DNA of 64,000 bases, taken from NCBI GenBank assembly GCA_021775475.1, contig JAJFHS010000022.1:21312-85311 (forward strand). Reading direction: 5' to 3'. The notes beneath the pieces were generated by a model. That model was not told where the DNA came from, ran no database searches, and was given only the letters and a program-made list of their open reading frames with translations. Made by a program: the position numbers and the translations under genes. Of the stretch, positions 53,447 to 61,956 are shown one piece after another. Numbering within the stretch: the stretch's first letter is position 1; every line of letters starts with the position of its first letter. The DNA comes from Hyphomicrobiales bacterium (GTDB taxonomy: Bacteria; Pseudomonadota; Alphaproteobacteria; Rhizobiales; JAJFHR01).

Positions 53447-54172
53447 TCACCCGGCAACGGATTGTTGGCCCGGAGGCATTCTGTCGCGCCGCAACCGCCA
53501 GGTTTTCCACGATGCTGCCATTTGCAACACGATTATGGCGGTAACCAGCCCGGCAAACGGCCATTGTACCCAGTTTGGTTCAGGTACGGCGCGATGATAA
53601 TCCTGAAAATGCAGGTAAAGGAAATAGGCGGTGTGAACAACGATCAACATCCACAATACATAAGCGCTCTGTTGCAGGTATTTCCAGATCGGCCCGCTTA
53701 AAATCCGCTGACTCCAGTTGCTGGACGATAGTGCCAGCACCAGTCCATAGAACAGAGCGACAATGCCAATGACGTTGGCCAGACCGAAACCCTGCTTCAA
53801 CATAATGTAGACGCCGGTAGGATGAAGCTGGTAGCCGAACAGACGCATCCATTCCCATTCAACCCAGCCGGCAAGGATGATAAAGGTGTGAATAATGGCA
53901 AGTATAACACCATAAATGCCAAACTCGCGACGCCAGGGAATAGCAGCCCGTGCTCTTGGTATCAGCCGCGACAGTGGTCCAATAGCCATTGAAAAAGCTA
54001 TCAAAATTACGCTCATATCACCAATGGCGCGGTTCCAACGATGCATTTCCGACCATTGCGCACGCGATTCCAAAAATGCGTAGGTGCCTATGACGGAAAT
54101 AATTATTACCAGTAAATGGCGTGTTTTCCAGCCGATTGTCAGCCGCTTTGATGTTTTAACTGTAGTGTTCAT
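53447..54172 (-). CDS. ferric-reductase-like transmembrane protein
   Basis: Membrane protein of 241 aa with about six helices. The ferric-reductase-like (FRD/MsrQ-like) domain carries histidines in HRWNRAIGD, FGIYGVILAIIHTFIILAG and MLIVVHTAYFLYLHF, candidate heme ligands. The ATG at 54172 is preceded by AAAGGACG at some distance; the open frame continues upstream without homology. Likely a heme-bearing electron carrier in the inner membrane; the partner (MsrP-like or other) is not present nearby. Confidence 0.78.
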   Translation of the reverse strand: MNTTVKTSKRLTIGWKTRHLLVIIISVIGTYAFLESRAQWSEMHRWNRAIGDMSVILIAFSMAIGPLSRLIPRARAAIPWRREFGIYGVILAIIHTFIILAGWVEWEWMRLFGYQLHPTGVYIMLKQGFGLANVIGIVALFYGLVLALSSSNWSQRILSGPIWKYLQQSAYVLWMLIVVHTAYFLYLHFQDYHRAVPEPNWVQWPFAGLVTAIIVLQMAASWKTWRLRRDRMPPGQQSVAG

Positions 54173-54269
54173 CGAATTTTTGACGTCCTTTGTTTCTGTC
54201 GGAACCATCAGGAAAATCTGTGCCCGGACGGATAAACGAAAAATTAGTTTTTTTCGTGGCGGGTTCAAA

Positions 54270-55010
54270 CTAGTTTTTCATGCTCAATTTTCGCGCCGGA
54301 TCAAGTATTTCCCGGATCAGTTTTTTTACCAGTGCCGGGGTGAAATTTTCAAACTCATTTACATCTATCAAAAATGCACCGGGTCCACCGATAACAAAAC
54401 GACGGTAATGGCTGGTGACGCCAGCGGAAGGGGCAAATCCCTTTGGGTCGGGTCGCGACGACAGAATTGGCAAACCGTTTATGGTTATTCCGCGCAAAAC
54501 AGCGTCATCACGGGCATCCCACACAGGACGCCCGTCACTGTTGGGGCCATCTCCTGAAACATCTATGATCCTGCGTCTGGCAGTAAAGGAATTGGTCAGT
54601 ATCTGATTAACCGAAAAATCAATGAGTGCACTGATCGATGTGGATGGTGCGGAACTGAGCGGGGAATTTGCAATTCTGCGGGTAAATGCCTCAGCACTTT
54701 TCAAATCCTGCAGGAGGGTCCAATCGGCGACCACGCGCTGAAATGACCTGCCGGCATATTCAATATAGATAACAGCGACGCGGCCTTTTGGCCCCGATCT
54801 GATCGCATCTATAACATAAGGGTGAACCAGTGCGCGAAGATAGCCATCTCGTTGTAAGCGCGCTTCAACGTCATCCACACTACTCGAAACATCAACAGCC
54901 AGAACAAGTTCAAGGTCGACTTCTACCGCAAGACTTGCTCTGGATTGATAAATGATGCCAAATATTGCCATCAAACAGATCAGCGTAAATCTTATGAAAG
55001 TTGAGGTCAT
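54270..55010 (-). CDS. DUF1194 (von Willebrand A-like) exported protein
   Basis: Protein of 246 aa with a signal peptide (MTSTFIRFTLICLMAIFGIIYQSRASLA) and a DUF1194 domain: LELVLAVDVSSSVDDVEARLQRDGY, where DVSSS is the MIDAS motif, VAVIYIEYAG and RRIIDVSGDGPNSDG. Presumably periplasmic, metal-binding. The ATG at 55010 shares two bases with that of the divergent CoA-lyase gene, an unusual arrangement. An in-frame open stretch to 55598 is antisense to the lyase and not accepted. Confidence 0.82.
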   Translation of the reverse strand: MTSTFIRFTLICLMAIFGIIYQSRASLAVEVDLELVLAVDVSSSVDDVEARLQRDGYLRALVHPYVIDAIRSGPKGRVAVIYIEYAGRSFQRVVADWTLLQDLKSAEAFTRRIANSPLSSAPSTSISALIDFSVNQILTNSFTARRRIIDVSGDGPNSDGRPVWDARDDAVLRGITINGLPILSSRPDPKGFAPSAGVTSHYRRFVIGGPGAFLIDVNEFENFTPALVKKLIREILDPARKLSMKN

Positions 55011-55914
55011 GACGCAATCTACACCGGAAAGGCTTCGCCGACCAACATCTCTGTGCCGATCCTGGCTTTTTGTCGCCGGAGCTGAGCCCGACGCCCACGC
55101 CCGCGCACTTGAAAGTGGCGCGGACGTTTTATTGATAGATTTTGAAGATTTCACCCCGGCGGCAAGGCGCGACGAAGCGCGTGATCTTCTCGCCGGTTTT
55201 TTTGTTACCGCAAAAGCTAGAGGTTTTGTCGTTGGTGCGCGCATCAATCCTCTGGAAACTGAAGACGGCCCCCGAGACCTCGCTGCTGCCGTCATAGCGG
55301 AGGCTGATATTGTCGCCATGTCAAAGGTTGCGACAGCCCAGCAGGTTAAAACGCTTGGTATGGCGGTTTCAGCCCTTGGTAACAAAAGCGTCGAACTTCT
55401 GCCTAATGTGGAATCAGCACGCGGACTTTTGAATACGATGGAAATTATCGCCGCAGACCCACGCGTTAGCGCTTGTCTGGTGGCTTCCGAAGATATGGCC
55501 GCAGACCTAGGTGCTGAACGTGGAAAAGATGGCCTTGAGCTGCAATATGTCCGGCAAAAATTTCTTGTGCAATGTGTCGCATCAGGGGTTCTGGCCATAG
55601 ACTGCCCCTATACCTGGAGTGATGTTGACGGTGCATCCAGCGATACCGATTATGCCCGCCGGTTGGGTTATCGCGCCAAGTCCATCATTTCGTCCCAACA
55701 TGTCGGCGTCGTCAATGCCGGATTAACCCCCGATAGTGAGGCCTTAGCAAAAGCCCGCGAACTGGTTGACGCCTATGAAAGTGCCCGCCAAGCAGGTGAG
55801 GCGGGCGTTGAAATTGGCGGTATCCACGTTGAAATGCCGATTTATATGAACGCCAGGAGATTGATTGAGCGTGCGGAAGACCTGAAACAGGCAGACAGGG
55901 CCAACAGCCTGTAA
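55009..55914 (+). CDS. HpcH/HpaI aldolase / citrate lyase beta-family CoA ester lyase
   Basis: TIM-barrel lyase of 301 aa. RSWLFVAGAEPDAHARALESGADVLLIDFEDFTP (in parts) gives the CoA-ester binding lead, LLPNVESARGLLN the conserved Glu, and CLVASEDMAADLG the metal ligand region. Members split malyl-CoA or citramalyl-CoA. The ATG at 55009 has GAGG only 2 nt upstream; 54994 would overlap the divergent gene more. The product lacks an adjacent partner; substrate unknown. Confidence 0.85.
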   Translation: MTQSTPERLRRPTSLCRSWLFVAGAEPDAHARALESGADVLLIDFEDFTPAARRDEARDLLAGFFVTAKARGFVVGARINPLETEDGPRDLAAAVIAEADIVAMSKVATAQQVKTLGMAVSALGNKSVELLPNVESARGLLNTMEIIAADPRVSACLVASEDMAADLGAERGKDGLELQYVRQKFLVQCVASGVLAIDCPYTWSDVDGASSDTDYARRLGYRAKSIISSQHVGVVNAGLTPDSEALAKARELVDAYESARQAGEAGVEIGGIHVEMPIYMNARRLIERAEDLKQADRANSL

Positions 55915-55941
55915 TTTACAGAGTAGCAAAAAATATTCAAC

Positions 55942-55992
55942 CAACTAGTTGACAATTGTTGTGTCTTTTGATAGCTCAACCAAATGGTTGAG
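55942..55992. promoter_or_regulatory. ArsR operator and leaderless promoter of the ArsR-SRPBCC-DUF899 operon
   Basis: caactagttg (55942-55951) is a 10-bp palindrome, and ctcaaccaaatggttgag (55975-55992) is an 8-2-8 inverted repeat whose centre is the ATG of the ArsR gene. TTGACA (55949-55954) is a perfect -35; 16-17 nt later lies atagct as a weak -10, placing the start close to 55984. Repressor and first codon would thus compete for one site. Confidence 0.65.
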
Positions 55993-56316
55993 AATAATGA
56001 CAAACATTTGGATGCGACATTTTCTGCTCTGTCGGATCCTACCAGGCGGGCAATACTTTCGCGATTGGCCCTTACTGATCTGACGGTGACGGAAATTGCC
56101 GAACCTTATGAAATGTCGCTGGCAGCTGTTTCAAAACACATTGGCGTTTTGGCTCGGGCGAAGCTTGTATCGCAACATAAAGAAGGCCGAATTCGGCGTT
56201 GCAAGTTTGAACCGGCAGCACTGAATGCTGTGGCTGACTGGATAGAATACTATCAGAGGTTCTGGCAGGAAAACCTGCAATCTCTCGAAAACTACGTGGA
56301 AAAACTGAAAGACTGA
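55984..56316 (+). CDS. ArsR-family transcriptional regulator
   Basis: Winged-helix repressor of 110 aa. LDATFSALSDPTRRAILSRLA, the recognition helix MSLAAVSKHIGVLARAKLV and RIRRCKFEPAALNAVADWIEYYQRFWQ (in parts) match the non-metal ArsR subgroup that controls SRPBCC/AHSA1 genes. No metal-cysteine motif is seen. The start codon sits in the middle of its likely operator, with no Shine-Dalgarno. Followed by SRPBCC and DUF899 genes at 37 bp each. Confidence 0.9.
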   Translation: MVENNDKHLDATFSALSDPTRRAILSRLALTDLTVTEIAEPYEMSLAAVSKHIGVLARAKLVSQHKEGRIRRCKFEPAALNAVADWIEYYQRFWQENLQSLENYVEKLKD

Positions 56317-56353
56317 ACCGTGTAATCGGCAGTTTTAATATGGAGAAAACACA

Positions 56354-56824
56354 ATGAATATTGCAGCCAAACCCCACCTTGATCTCTCAATAAGACGCAT
56401 ATTTAACGCCACGCCGCAAAGACTGTTTCGCGCCTGGACCGAGGCAAGCGAATTGGTCAAATGGTTTGGGCCCGAAGGTGTCGTGACCGAAAACGCAAAA
56501 ACCGATTTGCGCGTTGGTGGCGCTTACAGTTTGACCATGCGAATACCAACGGGCGATGTGGTCGTTCATCATGGTGTTTACCGCGAAATTATAGCCAACG
56601 AGAAACTGGTTTTTACCTGGGTGCTTGATGGTCAACATTGCGAGGGTAGCGCGGATGAAAATTGCGAAACCATCGTAACTATTTTTTTTAACGAGCGCGA
56701 TGGTGCAACCGAACTGGTGGTCATTCACGACTTCCTGCCAACGCAAAAAGCCCGCGACAATCACGAATTCGGCTGGAACGGATGCCTGGAAAGTCTCCAG
56801 GGTATTTTGAACCAGGAAGCCTGA
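56354..56824 (+). CDS. SRPBCC (AHSA1-like) domain protein
   Basis: Protein of 156 aa with a full SRPBCC/AHSA1 hot-dog-like cavity fold: LSIRRIFNATPQRLFRAWTEASELVKWFGPEG is the standard opening (in parts), LRVGGAYSLTMR and GWNGCLESLQGIL the later blocks. Probably binds a small hydrophobic ligand. GGAG at 56341 precedes the ATG. Middle gene of the ArsR operon. Confidence 0.9.
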   Translation: MNIAAKPHLDLSIRRIFNATPQRLFRAWTEASELVKWFGPEGVVTENAKTDLRVGGAYSLTMRIPTGDVVVHHGVYREIIANEKLVFTWVLDGQHCEGSADENCETIVTIFFNERDGATELVVIHDFLPTQKARDNHEFGWNGCLESLQGILNQEA

Positions 56825-56861
56825 GCCCCTTGAACCAAAACCATAACCTAGGAAAAAAAAC

Positions 56862-57566
56862 ATGCATCAGAAAATTGTTTCACCACAAGAATGGCTCACC
56901 GCGCGCGAGGAATTTCTTGTTAAAGAAAAAGCCTTCACCAAAGCCCGCGATGAGTTGAGCCGGCAACGCCGCGACCTGCCATGCGTCAGGGTTGAAAAAG
57001 ACTATGTGTTTGAAGGAGCAGATGGCTCACGCTCAATGGCCGATCTTTTCAATGGCAAAGACCAGTTGATTGTCTACCATTTTATGCTTGGCCCCGACTG
57101 GGAGGAGGGGTGTACAGCCTGTTCCTTCTGGGCCGACAGCTTCGAAGGTATCGAGGTGCATCTCGCCCACCGTGATGTGTCGCTGGTGGTCGTTGCCGAT
57201 GCCCCGCAGGCAAAACTGGCCGCCTACAAAAAACGCATGGGCTGGACCACACCGTGGTTTTCAGCCAATGGCACCGGTTTCAACAGGGATTTTCAGGTAG
57301 CTTTTACACCGGAAGAACTGGAGGCCAAAAATGCCTATTACAATTACCGCAACGGGCCATTTCCGGTTAATCAGGCACCGGGAATAAGCGTGTTTTTGAA
57401 AGATGACAATGGTAATACTTATCACACCTATTCTTGCTACAGTCGCGGCCTCGACATGCTCAATGGTGCCTATCATTACCTTGATCTGACACCCAAAGGA
57501 CGCGACGAAGCAGACCTGTCATTTTCCATGGCCTGGTTGCGTCGCCATGATCAGTATGAGACCTGA
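56862..57566 (+). CDS. DUF899 (thioredoxin-like) protein
   Basis: Protein of 234 aa of the DUF899 family, a thioredoxin-like fold. WLTAREEFLVKEKAFTKARDELSRQRRDLP and GADGSRSMADLFNGKDQLIVYHFMLGP (both in parts) are typical; GCTACSFWAD holds a C-x2-C pair (GCTAC) that could be redox-active. Third gene of an ArsR-controlled unit, a combination widespread in proteobacteria. Reaction unknown. Confidence 0.9.
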   Translation: MHQKIVSPQEWLTAREEFLVKEKAFTKARDELSRQRRDLPCVRVEKDYVFEGADGSRSMADLFNGKDQLIVYHFMLGPDWEEGCTACSFWADSFEGIEVHLAHRDVSLVVVADAPQAKLAAYKKRMGWTTPWFSANGTGFNRDFQVAFTPEELEAKNAYYNYRNGPFPVNQAPGISVFLKDDNGNTYHTYSCYSRGLDMLNGAYHYLDLTPKGRDEADLSFSMAWLRRHDQYET

Positions 57567-57644
57567 TTACAGGTCTTGTTCTGTGGTTTGCTTTCAGCCA
57601 TCTCTGTGCTAGGAGTTTTCTTTTCAAATCACAGGAGCGCAATC

Positions 57645-58040
57645 ATGGCATTGCCGCAATTCATCATGGTTGATAAGGCGCCCCGGCCGGTTGCAACATT
57701 TTCGCATGCGGCTGAAGTTGACGGGTGGGTTTTTCTCACCGGCCAGATGCCAACATGGCCGGGCGAGCCTGATAAAGCATTACCTGAGGGCGTTGACGCC
57801 CAGACCCGCCGCGTGATGGACAATCTCAAAATTGTCCTCGACGGCGTCGGTCTGGGTCTGGAAAACGTGGTTCAGGCGCGCGTCTATATAACCCATTTTG
57901 AACGCGACTATGAGGTCATGAACCACGCCTACCAGAGTTACTTTGCCGCAGGAAAACTGCCCGCGCGCACCTGCATCGGCGTAACCGGGCTTGCGGTGAG
58001 GGCGCTTGTCGAGATTGATGTTGTCGCCCGCCGGCCCTGA
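57645..58040 (+). CDS. RidA-family protein
   Basis: Trimeric reactive-intermediate deaminase fold of 131 aa. GWVFLTGQMPT, QTRRVMDNLKIVLDGVG, VVQARVYITHFERDYEVMN and the C-terminal LPARTCIGVTGLAVRALVEIDVVA (in parts) include the family Arg in PARTC that binds the carboxylate. It probably hydrolyses enamine/imine by-products. CAGGAG lies 7 nt before the ATG. Converges with the molybdopterin oxidoreductase gene with a 2-bp gap. Confidence 0.9.
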   Translation: MALPQFIMVDKAPRPVATFSHAAEVDGWVFLTGQMPTWPGEPDKALPEGVDAQTRRVMDNLKIVLDGVGLGLENVVQARVYITHFERDYEVMNHAYQSYFAAGKLPARTCIGVTGLAVRALVEIDVVARRP

Positions 58041-58042
58041 CT

Positions 58043-60091
58043 TCAAGTGCGCGCTATATCAACAAAAGTTTCATTGTAACACGCACCGTCTTCAATGTCG
58101 GTGCGCACCTGAGACGAAATCAGCGCATTGACGGTCTGGTCGGTTGAACTTGTTGCCAGCCATGTGCCCTTTGGCGAATAAAGCACGCGCACGGGCACAG
58201 CATCAGTAATTTGGGCGCTCAGATGCACCTCACCTTGTGAATTCCATACCCGCAGACTGTCGCCTTCGCTGATCTTGTATTCTTCAGCGTCTGCCGGATT
58301 GATCTCAACGATTTCTTGCCCTTGAGATTGCGAACAGCCGCCAAAAGTTGCATTAGTGCGCTTGGACGACGATGGTGAAATGATCGAGAATGGCAGATTA
58401 CGTGTCACCGGCTCGAAGCGTGGCAGGCCGTAGCCAAAACGCTCCTCGAGATCATCGCAAAACAACTCGATCTTCCCCGATTTTGTCGCTGGAATAATTG
58501 TTTTGCACATGATCATCGGCTCACCTTCGGGCGCGGTCATGGCCAGCGCATTGTCCAGCGGAATTTGACTGGGGCGTGAGCCACCCAGACGCGGATCCTC
58601 ATTGTCAAAAGCATCATCCATCAGCTCGGTGTCGCTGGCCTTGAACATCGCATCATCAAAGCCAAAACGTGCCGCCAGACGACGAAATATTTCGGTGTTG
58701 GGCAAACTGTCACCAACGCAAGGAATAACCGCTTCAGCGCGTTGCAGGTAACTGTGACCGTATGCGCCATAAATATCTGCGTACTCAAAGTGACTGCTGG
58801 CGGGCAAAATAATGTCAGCGTAAGCCATCGAATCAGTCATCGCCACATCACAACCGACAACAAACAAATCCTCGCGTGATAAAGCCCGGCGCATGCGATT
58901 TTGATCGGGATGAGTGCTGACCGGATTGTGATTATATATCATCACCGCCGAAATCGGTGGATCAAGCGTTTCATCAAGCAGGTGTTTGGCCACATCAACA
59001 ATGTTGAACGTGCGCGTTCCCTCAGGGATCAGATCAGGTCGTTGCAGCTTGTCGGTTGTTTTGGCAAAGGCCAGTCCCGGCTTGGCAAAAACGCCCGCTC
59101 CAAGGCGTCCGTGATTTCCGGTCAGTGCCTGCAAGGCCATCGCGGCACGCAGCCCCGAGCCGCCACTTTTACCACGCTCGATACCGTTGCCGACAGATAC
59201 CGCGACGTTTTCAGCCGCCAAATACCATGAAATTAATTGCTGGAATTTTTCAGCTTTAATGCCGCAAATATTTGCAACATCCTCGACACTGTGCAGGTGG
59301 GCTTGCGCCATATAGGCATCAAAACCCTCAACCCAACGCTCAATGAAGCTGCGATCAAAGCCGTTACGCCGCTCCAGTTCAGCCGCCATCGCCAGCGCCA
59401 TAACCACGTCCGTGCCCGGTTCAATCTGTAAATACAGGTCGGCCTGATCGGCAATTTTCGTGCGCTTGGGATCAATCACCACCAGCTTTGCCCCTTGAGA
59501 GCGGGCGACCTTTATCACTCGGGCCAGATGCAGGTTTGATACGGTCACATTATTGCCCCAGACAACAATCAGGTCTGCATGCTGGGCCTGTTCCGGCGCC
59601 ATGCCTGGTGCTGCACCAAACAGGCTGGAGTATGCCGTTCCTCGCACGATGCCACACAGGGGGCCGCGATTGAGCAAGGTTGCGCCAAGCTTATAGAAAA
59701 ACCGCCGATCCATGGACCCACAGGCCAACTCCCCATGCGGGCCGGAATAATTGAGAGGCAAAACGGATTGGGGTCCATGTGCCTTGATTGCCTTGGAAAA
59801 CCCGTCATGTGTCGCATCCAGTGCATCTTGCCACGACACAGGTTCAAATTTGCCAGACCCCTTTGCACCTATGCGCCGCAACGGTGTCGTCAACCGGGCG
59901 TTACCATGGACAAACTCAGGGTAAGATCGCGCAACCTTGTTGCAGATAACCCCGGCAGTATAGGGATTGTCGTGCGAACCCCGCACCTCCAACAGCTTTG
60001 TACCATCAGTTTTTACCGCCAGGCTGCAGGTGTCAGGACAATCCAGGGGGCATACGCTTTTAGCATCAATTATATTGGGTGAATTTTCCAT
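58043..60091 (-). CDS. molybdopterin-dependent oxidoreductase (BisC-type)
   Basis: Protein of 682 aa of the DMSO-reductase superfamily. The N-terminal 4Fe-4S motif is CPLDCPDTC plus a fourth Cys in GVICNKVAR; the molybdopterin domain shows VWGNNVTVSNLHLARV and LVVIDPKRT, and the C-terminal dinucleotide-binding domain VEINPADAEEYKISEGDSLRVWNSQG (in parts). No Tat signal, so cytosolic. ATG at 60091 follows AAGGAC. The substrate is not determinable; MoaB at 3 kb is a cofactor gene in the same window. Confidence 0.88.
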   Translation of the reverse strand: MENSPNIIDAKSVCPLDCPDTCSLAVKTDGTKLLEVRGSHDNPYTAGVICNKVARSYPEFVHGNARLTTPLRRIGAKGSGKFEPVSWQDALDATHDGFSKAIKAHGPQSVLPLNYSGPHGELACGSMDRRFFYKLGATLLNRGPLCGIVRGTAYSSLFGAAPGMAPEQAQHADLIVVWGNNVTVSNLHLARVIKVARSQGAKLVVIDPKRTKIADQADLYLQIEPGTDVVMALAMAAELERRNGFDRSFIERWVEGFDAYMAQAHLHSVEDVANICGIKAEKFQQLISWYLAAENVAVSVGNGIERGKSGGSGLRAAMALQALTGNHGRLGAGVFAKPGLAFAKTTDKLQRPDLIPEGTRTFNIVDVAKHLLDETLDPPISAVMIYNHNPVSTHPDQNRMRRALSREDLFVVGCDVAMTDSMAYADIILPASSHFEYADIYGAYGHSYLQRAEAVIPCVGDSLPNTEIFRRLAARFGFDDAMFKASDTELMDDAFDNEDPRLGGSRPSQIPLDNALAMTAPEGEPMIMCKTIIPATKSGKIELFCDDLEERFGYGLPRFEPVTRNLPFSIISPSSSKRTNATFGGCSQSQGQEIVEINPADAEEYKISEGDSLRVWNSQGEVHLSAQITDAVPVRVLYSPKGTWLATSSTDQTVNALISSQVRTDIEDGACYNETFVDIART

Positions 60092-60205
60092 GTGGCAAAT
60101 GTCCTTTAAGCAGATCAATATCTGAAAAGAGGATATGGAATAATCGGACCGTTAAAAATAGCCAGTTTTTAATAATTTAACCATACCACTTTTCGATAAT
60201 TGAAG

Positions 60206-60817
60206 TTATACAGAATTTGTACTCAGTCGCGCGACTTCAGCTTCAAGTTGCGCGATCCGCTGGGTCAGTTTGCTGGTTGCCAGTTCAACCGTCTCGAGAT
60301 TGAACATCTGCGGAATGTATTGTGGGCAATTGACATCCCAGGCGCTGATTTCAAACAGGAACACGCGTTCAGGCCGCGCCTTGGTGCCGGGATCAACCAG
60401 TTTTTCAAGGAGTTGGGGATCATCTTCAACGACGCGAATTTTGCCCCACAGTTTAATGCGTTTGCGGTTGGTGTAATCCATCAGGAAAATATAGGCCTTG
60501 TCATTTTCAGCCGCATTGCCGATGGAGATATATTGCCGGTTGCCGGCGTAATCCGCAAAGCCAAGGGTTTTTTCATCAATGACTTTTAAAAACCCCTTGG
60601 GCCCGCCACGGTGCTGAATATAGGGCTGGCCGTCTTTGGTCGCCGTGGCCAGATAAAAGCTGTTACGCTCGGAAATAAAAACCTCAAGCACATCTGTGAC
60701 CGTGTCACTCCAGTCGCGTTTTTCAGACATCTTTTGATAATTTGCGCGCGAGCCCCGCTTTTCCTGCTCAATTTTGACCGCCGGTGTAAAGGCGATATCG
60801 GAATTTAGTGGTGTCAT
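60206..60817 (-). CDS. PPOX-fold pyridoxamine 5'-phosphate oxidase-like protein
   Basis: Protein of 203 aa with an FMN split-barrel: VFISERNSFYLATATKDGQPYIQHRGGPKGFLKVIDEKTLGFADYAGNRQYIS (in parts). The C-terminal third adds a coiled-coil-like TSKLTQRIAQLEAEVARL. Likely an FMN flavoprotein, not PdxH itself (PdxH is at 35 kb). It lies 3 bp downstream of the DUF1348 gene and may share control by the divergent TetR. Confidence 0.85.
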   Translation of the reverse strand: MTPLNSDIAFTPAVKIEQEKRGSRANYQKMSEKRDWSDTVTDVLEVFISERNSFYLATATKDGQPYIQHRGGPKGFLKVIDEKTLGFADYAGNRQYISIGNAAENDKAYIFLMDYTNRKRIKLWGKIRVVEDDPQLLEKLVDPGTKARPERVFLFEISAWDVNCPQYIPQMFNLETVELATSKLTQRIAQLEAEVARLSTNSV

Positions 60818-60820
60818 GAG

Positions 60821-61246
60821 TTATCCTTCCTCAACGCCGATACGGCGTTCACTCTTTTCAATTTCAATATCATTGGCGCTCATATCGCGACGGCGCATCA
60901 GGCCATCATCATCAAATTCCCAATGTTCATTACCGTGACTGCGATACCATTGACCGGTTTCGAAGTGCTGCCACTCATATTCAAAGCGCACCGAAATGCG
61001 ATTGTCGCTAAAGGCCCAAAGCTCTTTCATCAATTTGTAGTGTTTTTCCTTTTGCCATTTGCGCGTTAAAAACGCTTCAATGGCTTGCCGGCCTTTAAAA
61101 AATTCCCCACGGTTGCGCCAGTCTGAGTTGAGCGAGTAGGCCTTGGCGACGCGCTCAGGGTCGCATGAGTTCCAGCCATCCTGCGCAGCCTTGACCTTGG
61201 CGCGTGCGGTCTCCTTACTAAACGGCGGGATTAATTTTTGTGACAT
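60821..61246 (-). CDS. DUF1348 / NTF2-like protein
   Basis: Protein of 141 aa of the nuclear-transport-factor-2-like fold, DUF1348 family: VKAAQDGWNSCDPERVAKAYSLNSDWRNRGEFFKGRQAIEAFL and FEYEWQHFETGQWYRSHGNEHWEFD (in parts). SnoaL-like small-molecule pocket; substrate not known. First gene of the run DUF1348, PPOX, Mo-oxidoreductase, facing a TetR gene across a palindrome. Confidence 0.88.
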   Translation of the reverse strand: MSQKLIPPFSKETARAKVKAAQDGWNSCDPERVAKAYSLNSDWRNRGEFFKGRQAIEAFLTRKWQKEKHYKLMKELWAFSDNRISVRFEYEWQHFETGQWYRSHGNEHWEFDDDGLMRRRDMSANDIEIEKSERRIGVEEG

Positions 61247-61280
61247 CGCAGTTTACTCCATGTGTTATATTTGATACAAC

Positions 61281-61302
61281 ACATGTACCGATCGGTACAT
61301 GT
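61281..61302. promoter_or_regulatory. 22-bp perfect palindrome, TetR operator
   Basis: A perfect 22-bp palindrome with core gtaccgatcggtac lies between the divergent DUF1348 (61246) and TetR (61378) genes. Size, symmetry and place fit the operator of the TetR protein, controlling both directions. Confidence 0.75.
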
Positions 61303-61377
61303 TGTCAAGAGTGCTATGGATATATTTTTTCACAACGCTATAAGAACTACGGATCAGAATAGATGAATGGGTGAACT

Positions 61378-61947
61378 ATGAGTGCCTCCAAGCGCGACGT
61401 GCTAATTCAGCGCGCCTTTAAAATTTTCCAAGAAAACGGTTTTCATGCCACCGGTATGGATAAGCTGGTAAAACTGACGGGCGTTTCCAAGACCGCCATG
61501 TACCGGCATTTTCGCACCAAGGACGATTTGATACTGGCGGTTTTAAAATTGCGTGATGAGCAATTTCGAAACTGGCTGGTTCAACGCATTGAAGAACTGG
61601 CACAAACGCCTGAGCAACAATTGCTGGCCCTCTTTGACGTATTGGGTGAATGGTTTGAGCGCGATGACTTCAAAGGCTGTATGTTTATCAAGGCGTCCGC
61701 CGAGTATCAGGATGACAGCCACCCCCTGAAGGTGGCATCAGCTGAACACAAGCGCCTGTTGCTGGTTTATTTTAGCAACATAGCAGCCCGGACCAAAGCT
61801 CAAGACCCTGGCCTTTTGGCTCGCCAGCTCCTTATGCTCAAAGAAGGGGCAATAGTGACGGCCCATCTGCAGGGTATTGAAGATGTTGCCAGAGAAGCCC
61901 GCAAGGCGGCAGAGGTTCTCCTGCATGCGGCTTTGGCACCTGAATAA
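61378..61947 (+). CDS. TetR/AcrR-family transcriptional regulator
   Basis: Repressor of 189 aa. IQRAFKIFQENGFHATGMDKLVKLTGVSKTAMYRHFRTKDDLILAVL (in parts) is the helix-turn-helix; the C-terminal domain resembles the TetR_C group of quinone- or electrophile-sensing regulators. It opens divergently from DUF1348 and probably controls that operon from the palindrome at 61281-61302. Ligand unknown. Confidence 0.9.
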   Translation: MSASKRDVLIQRAFKIFQENGFHATGMDKLVKLTGVSKTAMYRHFRTKDDLILAVLKLRDEQFRNWLVQRIEELAQTPEQQLLALFDVLGEWFERDDFKGCMFIKASAEYQDDSHPLKVASAEHKRLLLVYFSNIAARTKAQDPGLLARQLLMLKEGAIVTAHLQGIEDVAREARKAAEVLLHAALAPE

Positions 61948-61956
61948 ATTAAACGA

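Noticed and set aside
55011..55598. Open minus-strand extension of the DUF1194 frame
   Set aside because: It is antisense to the CoA lyase coding region, lacks homology and signal sequence; the signal peptide begins at 55010.
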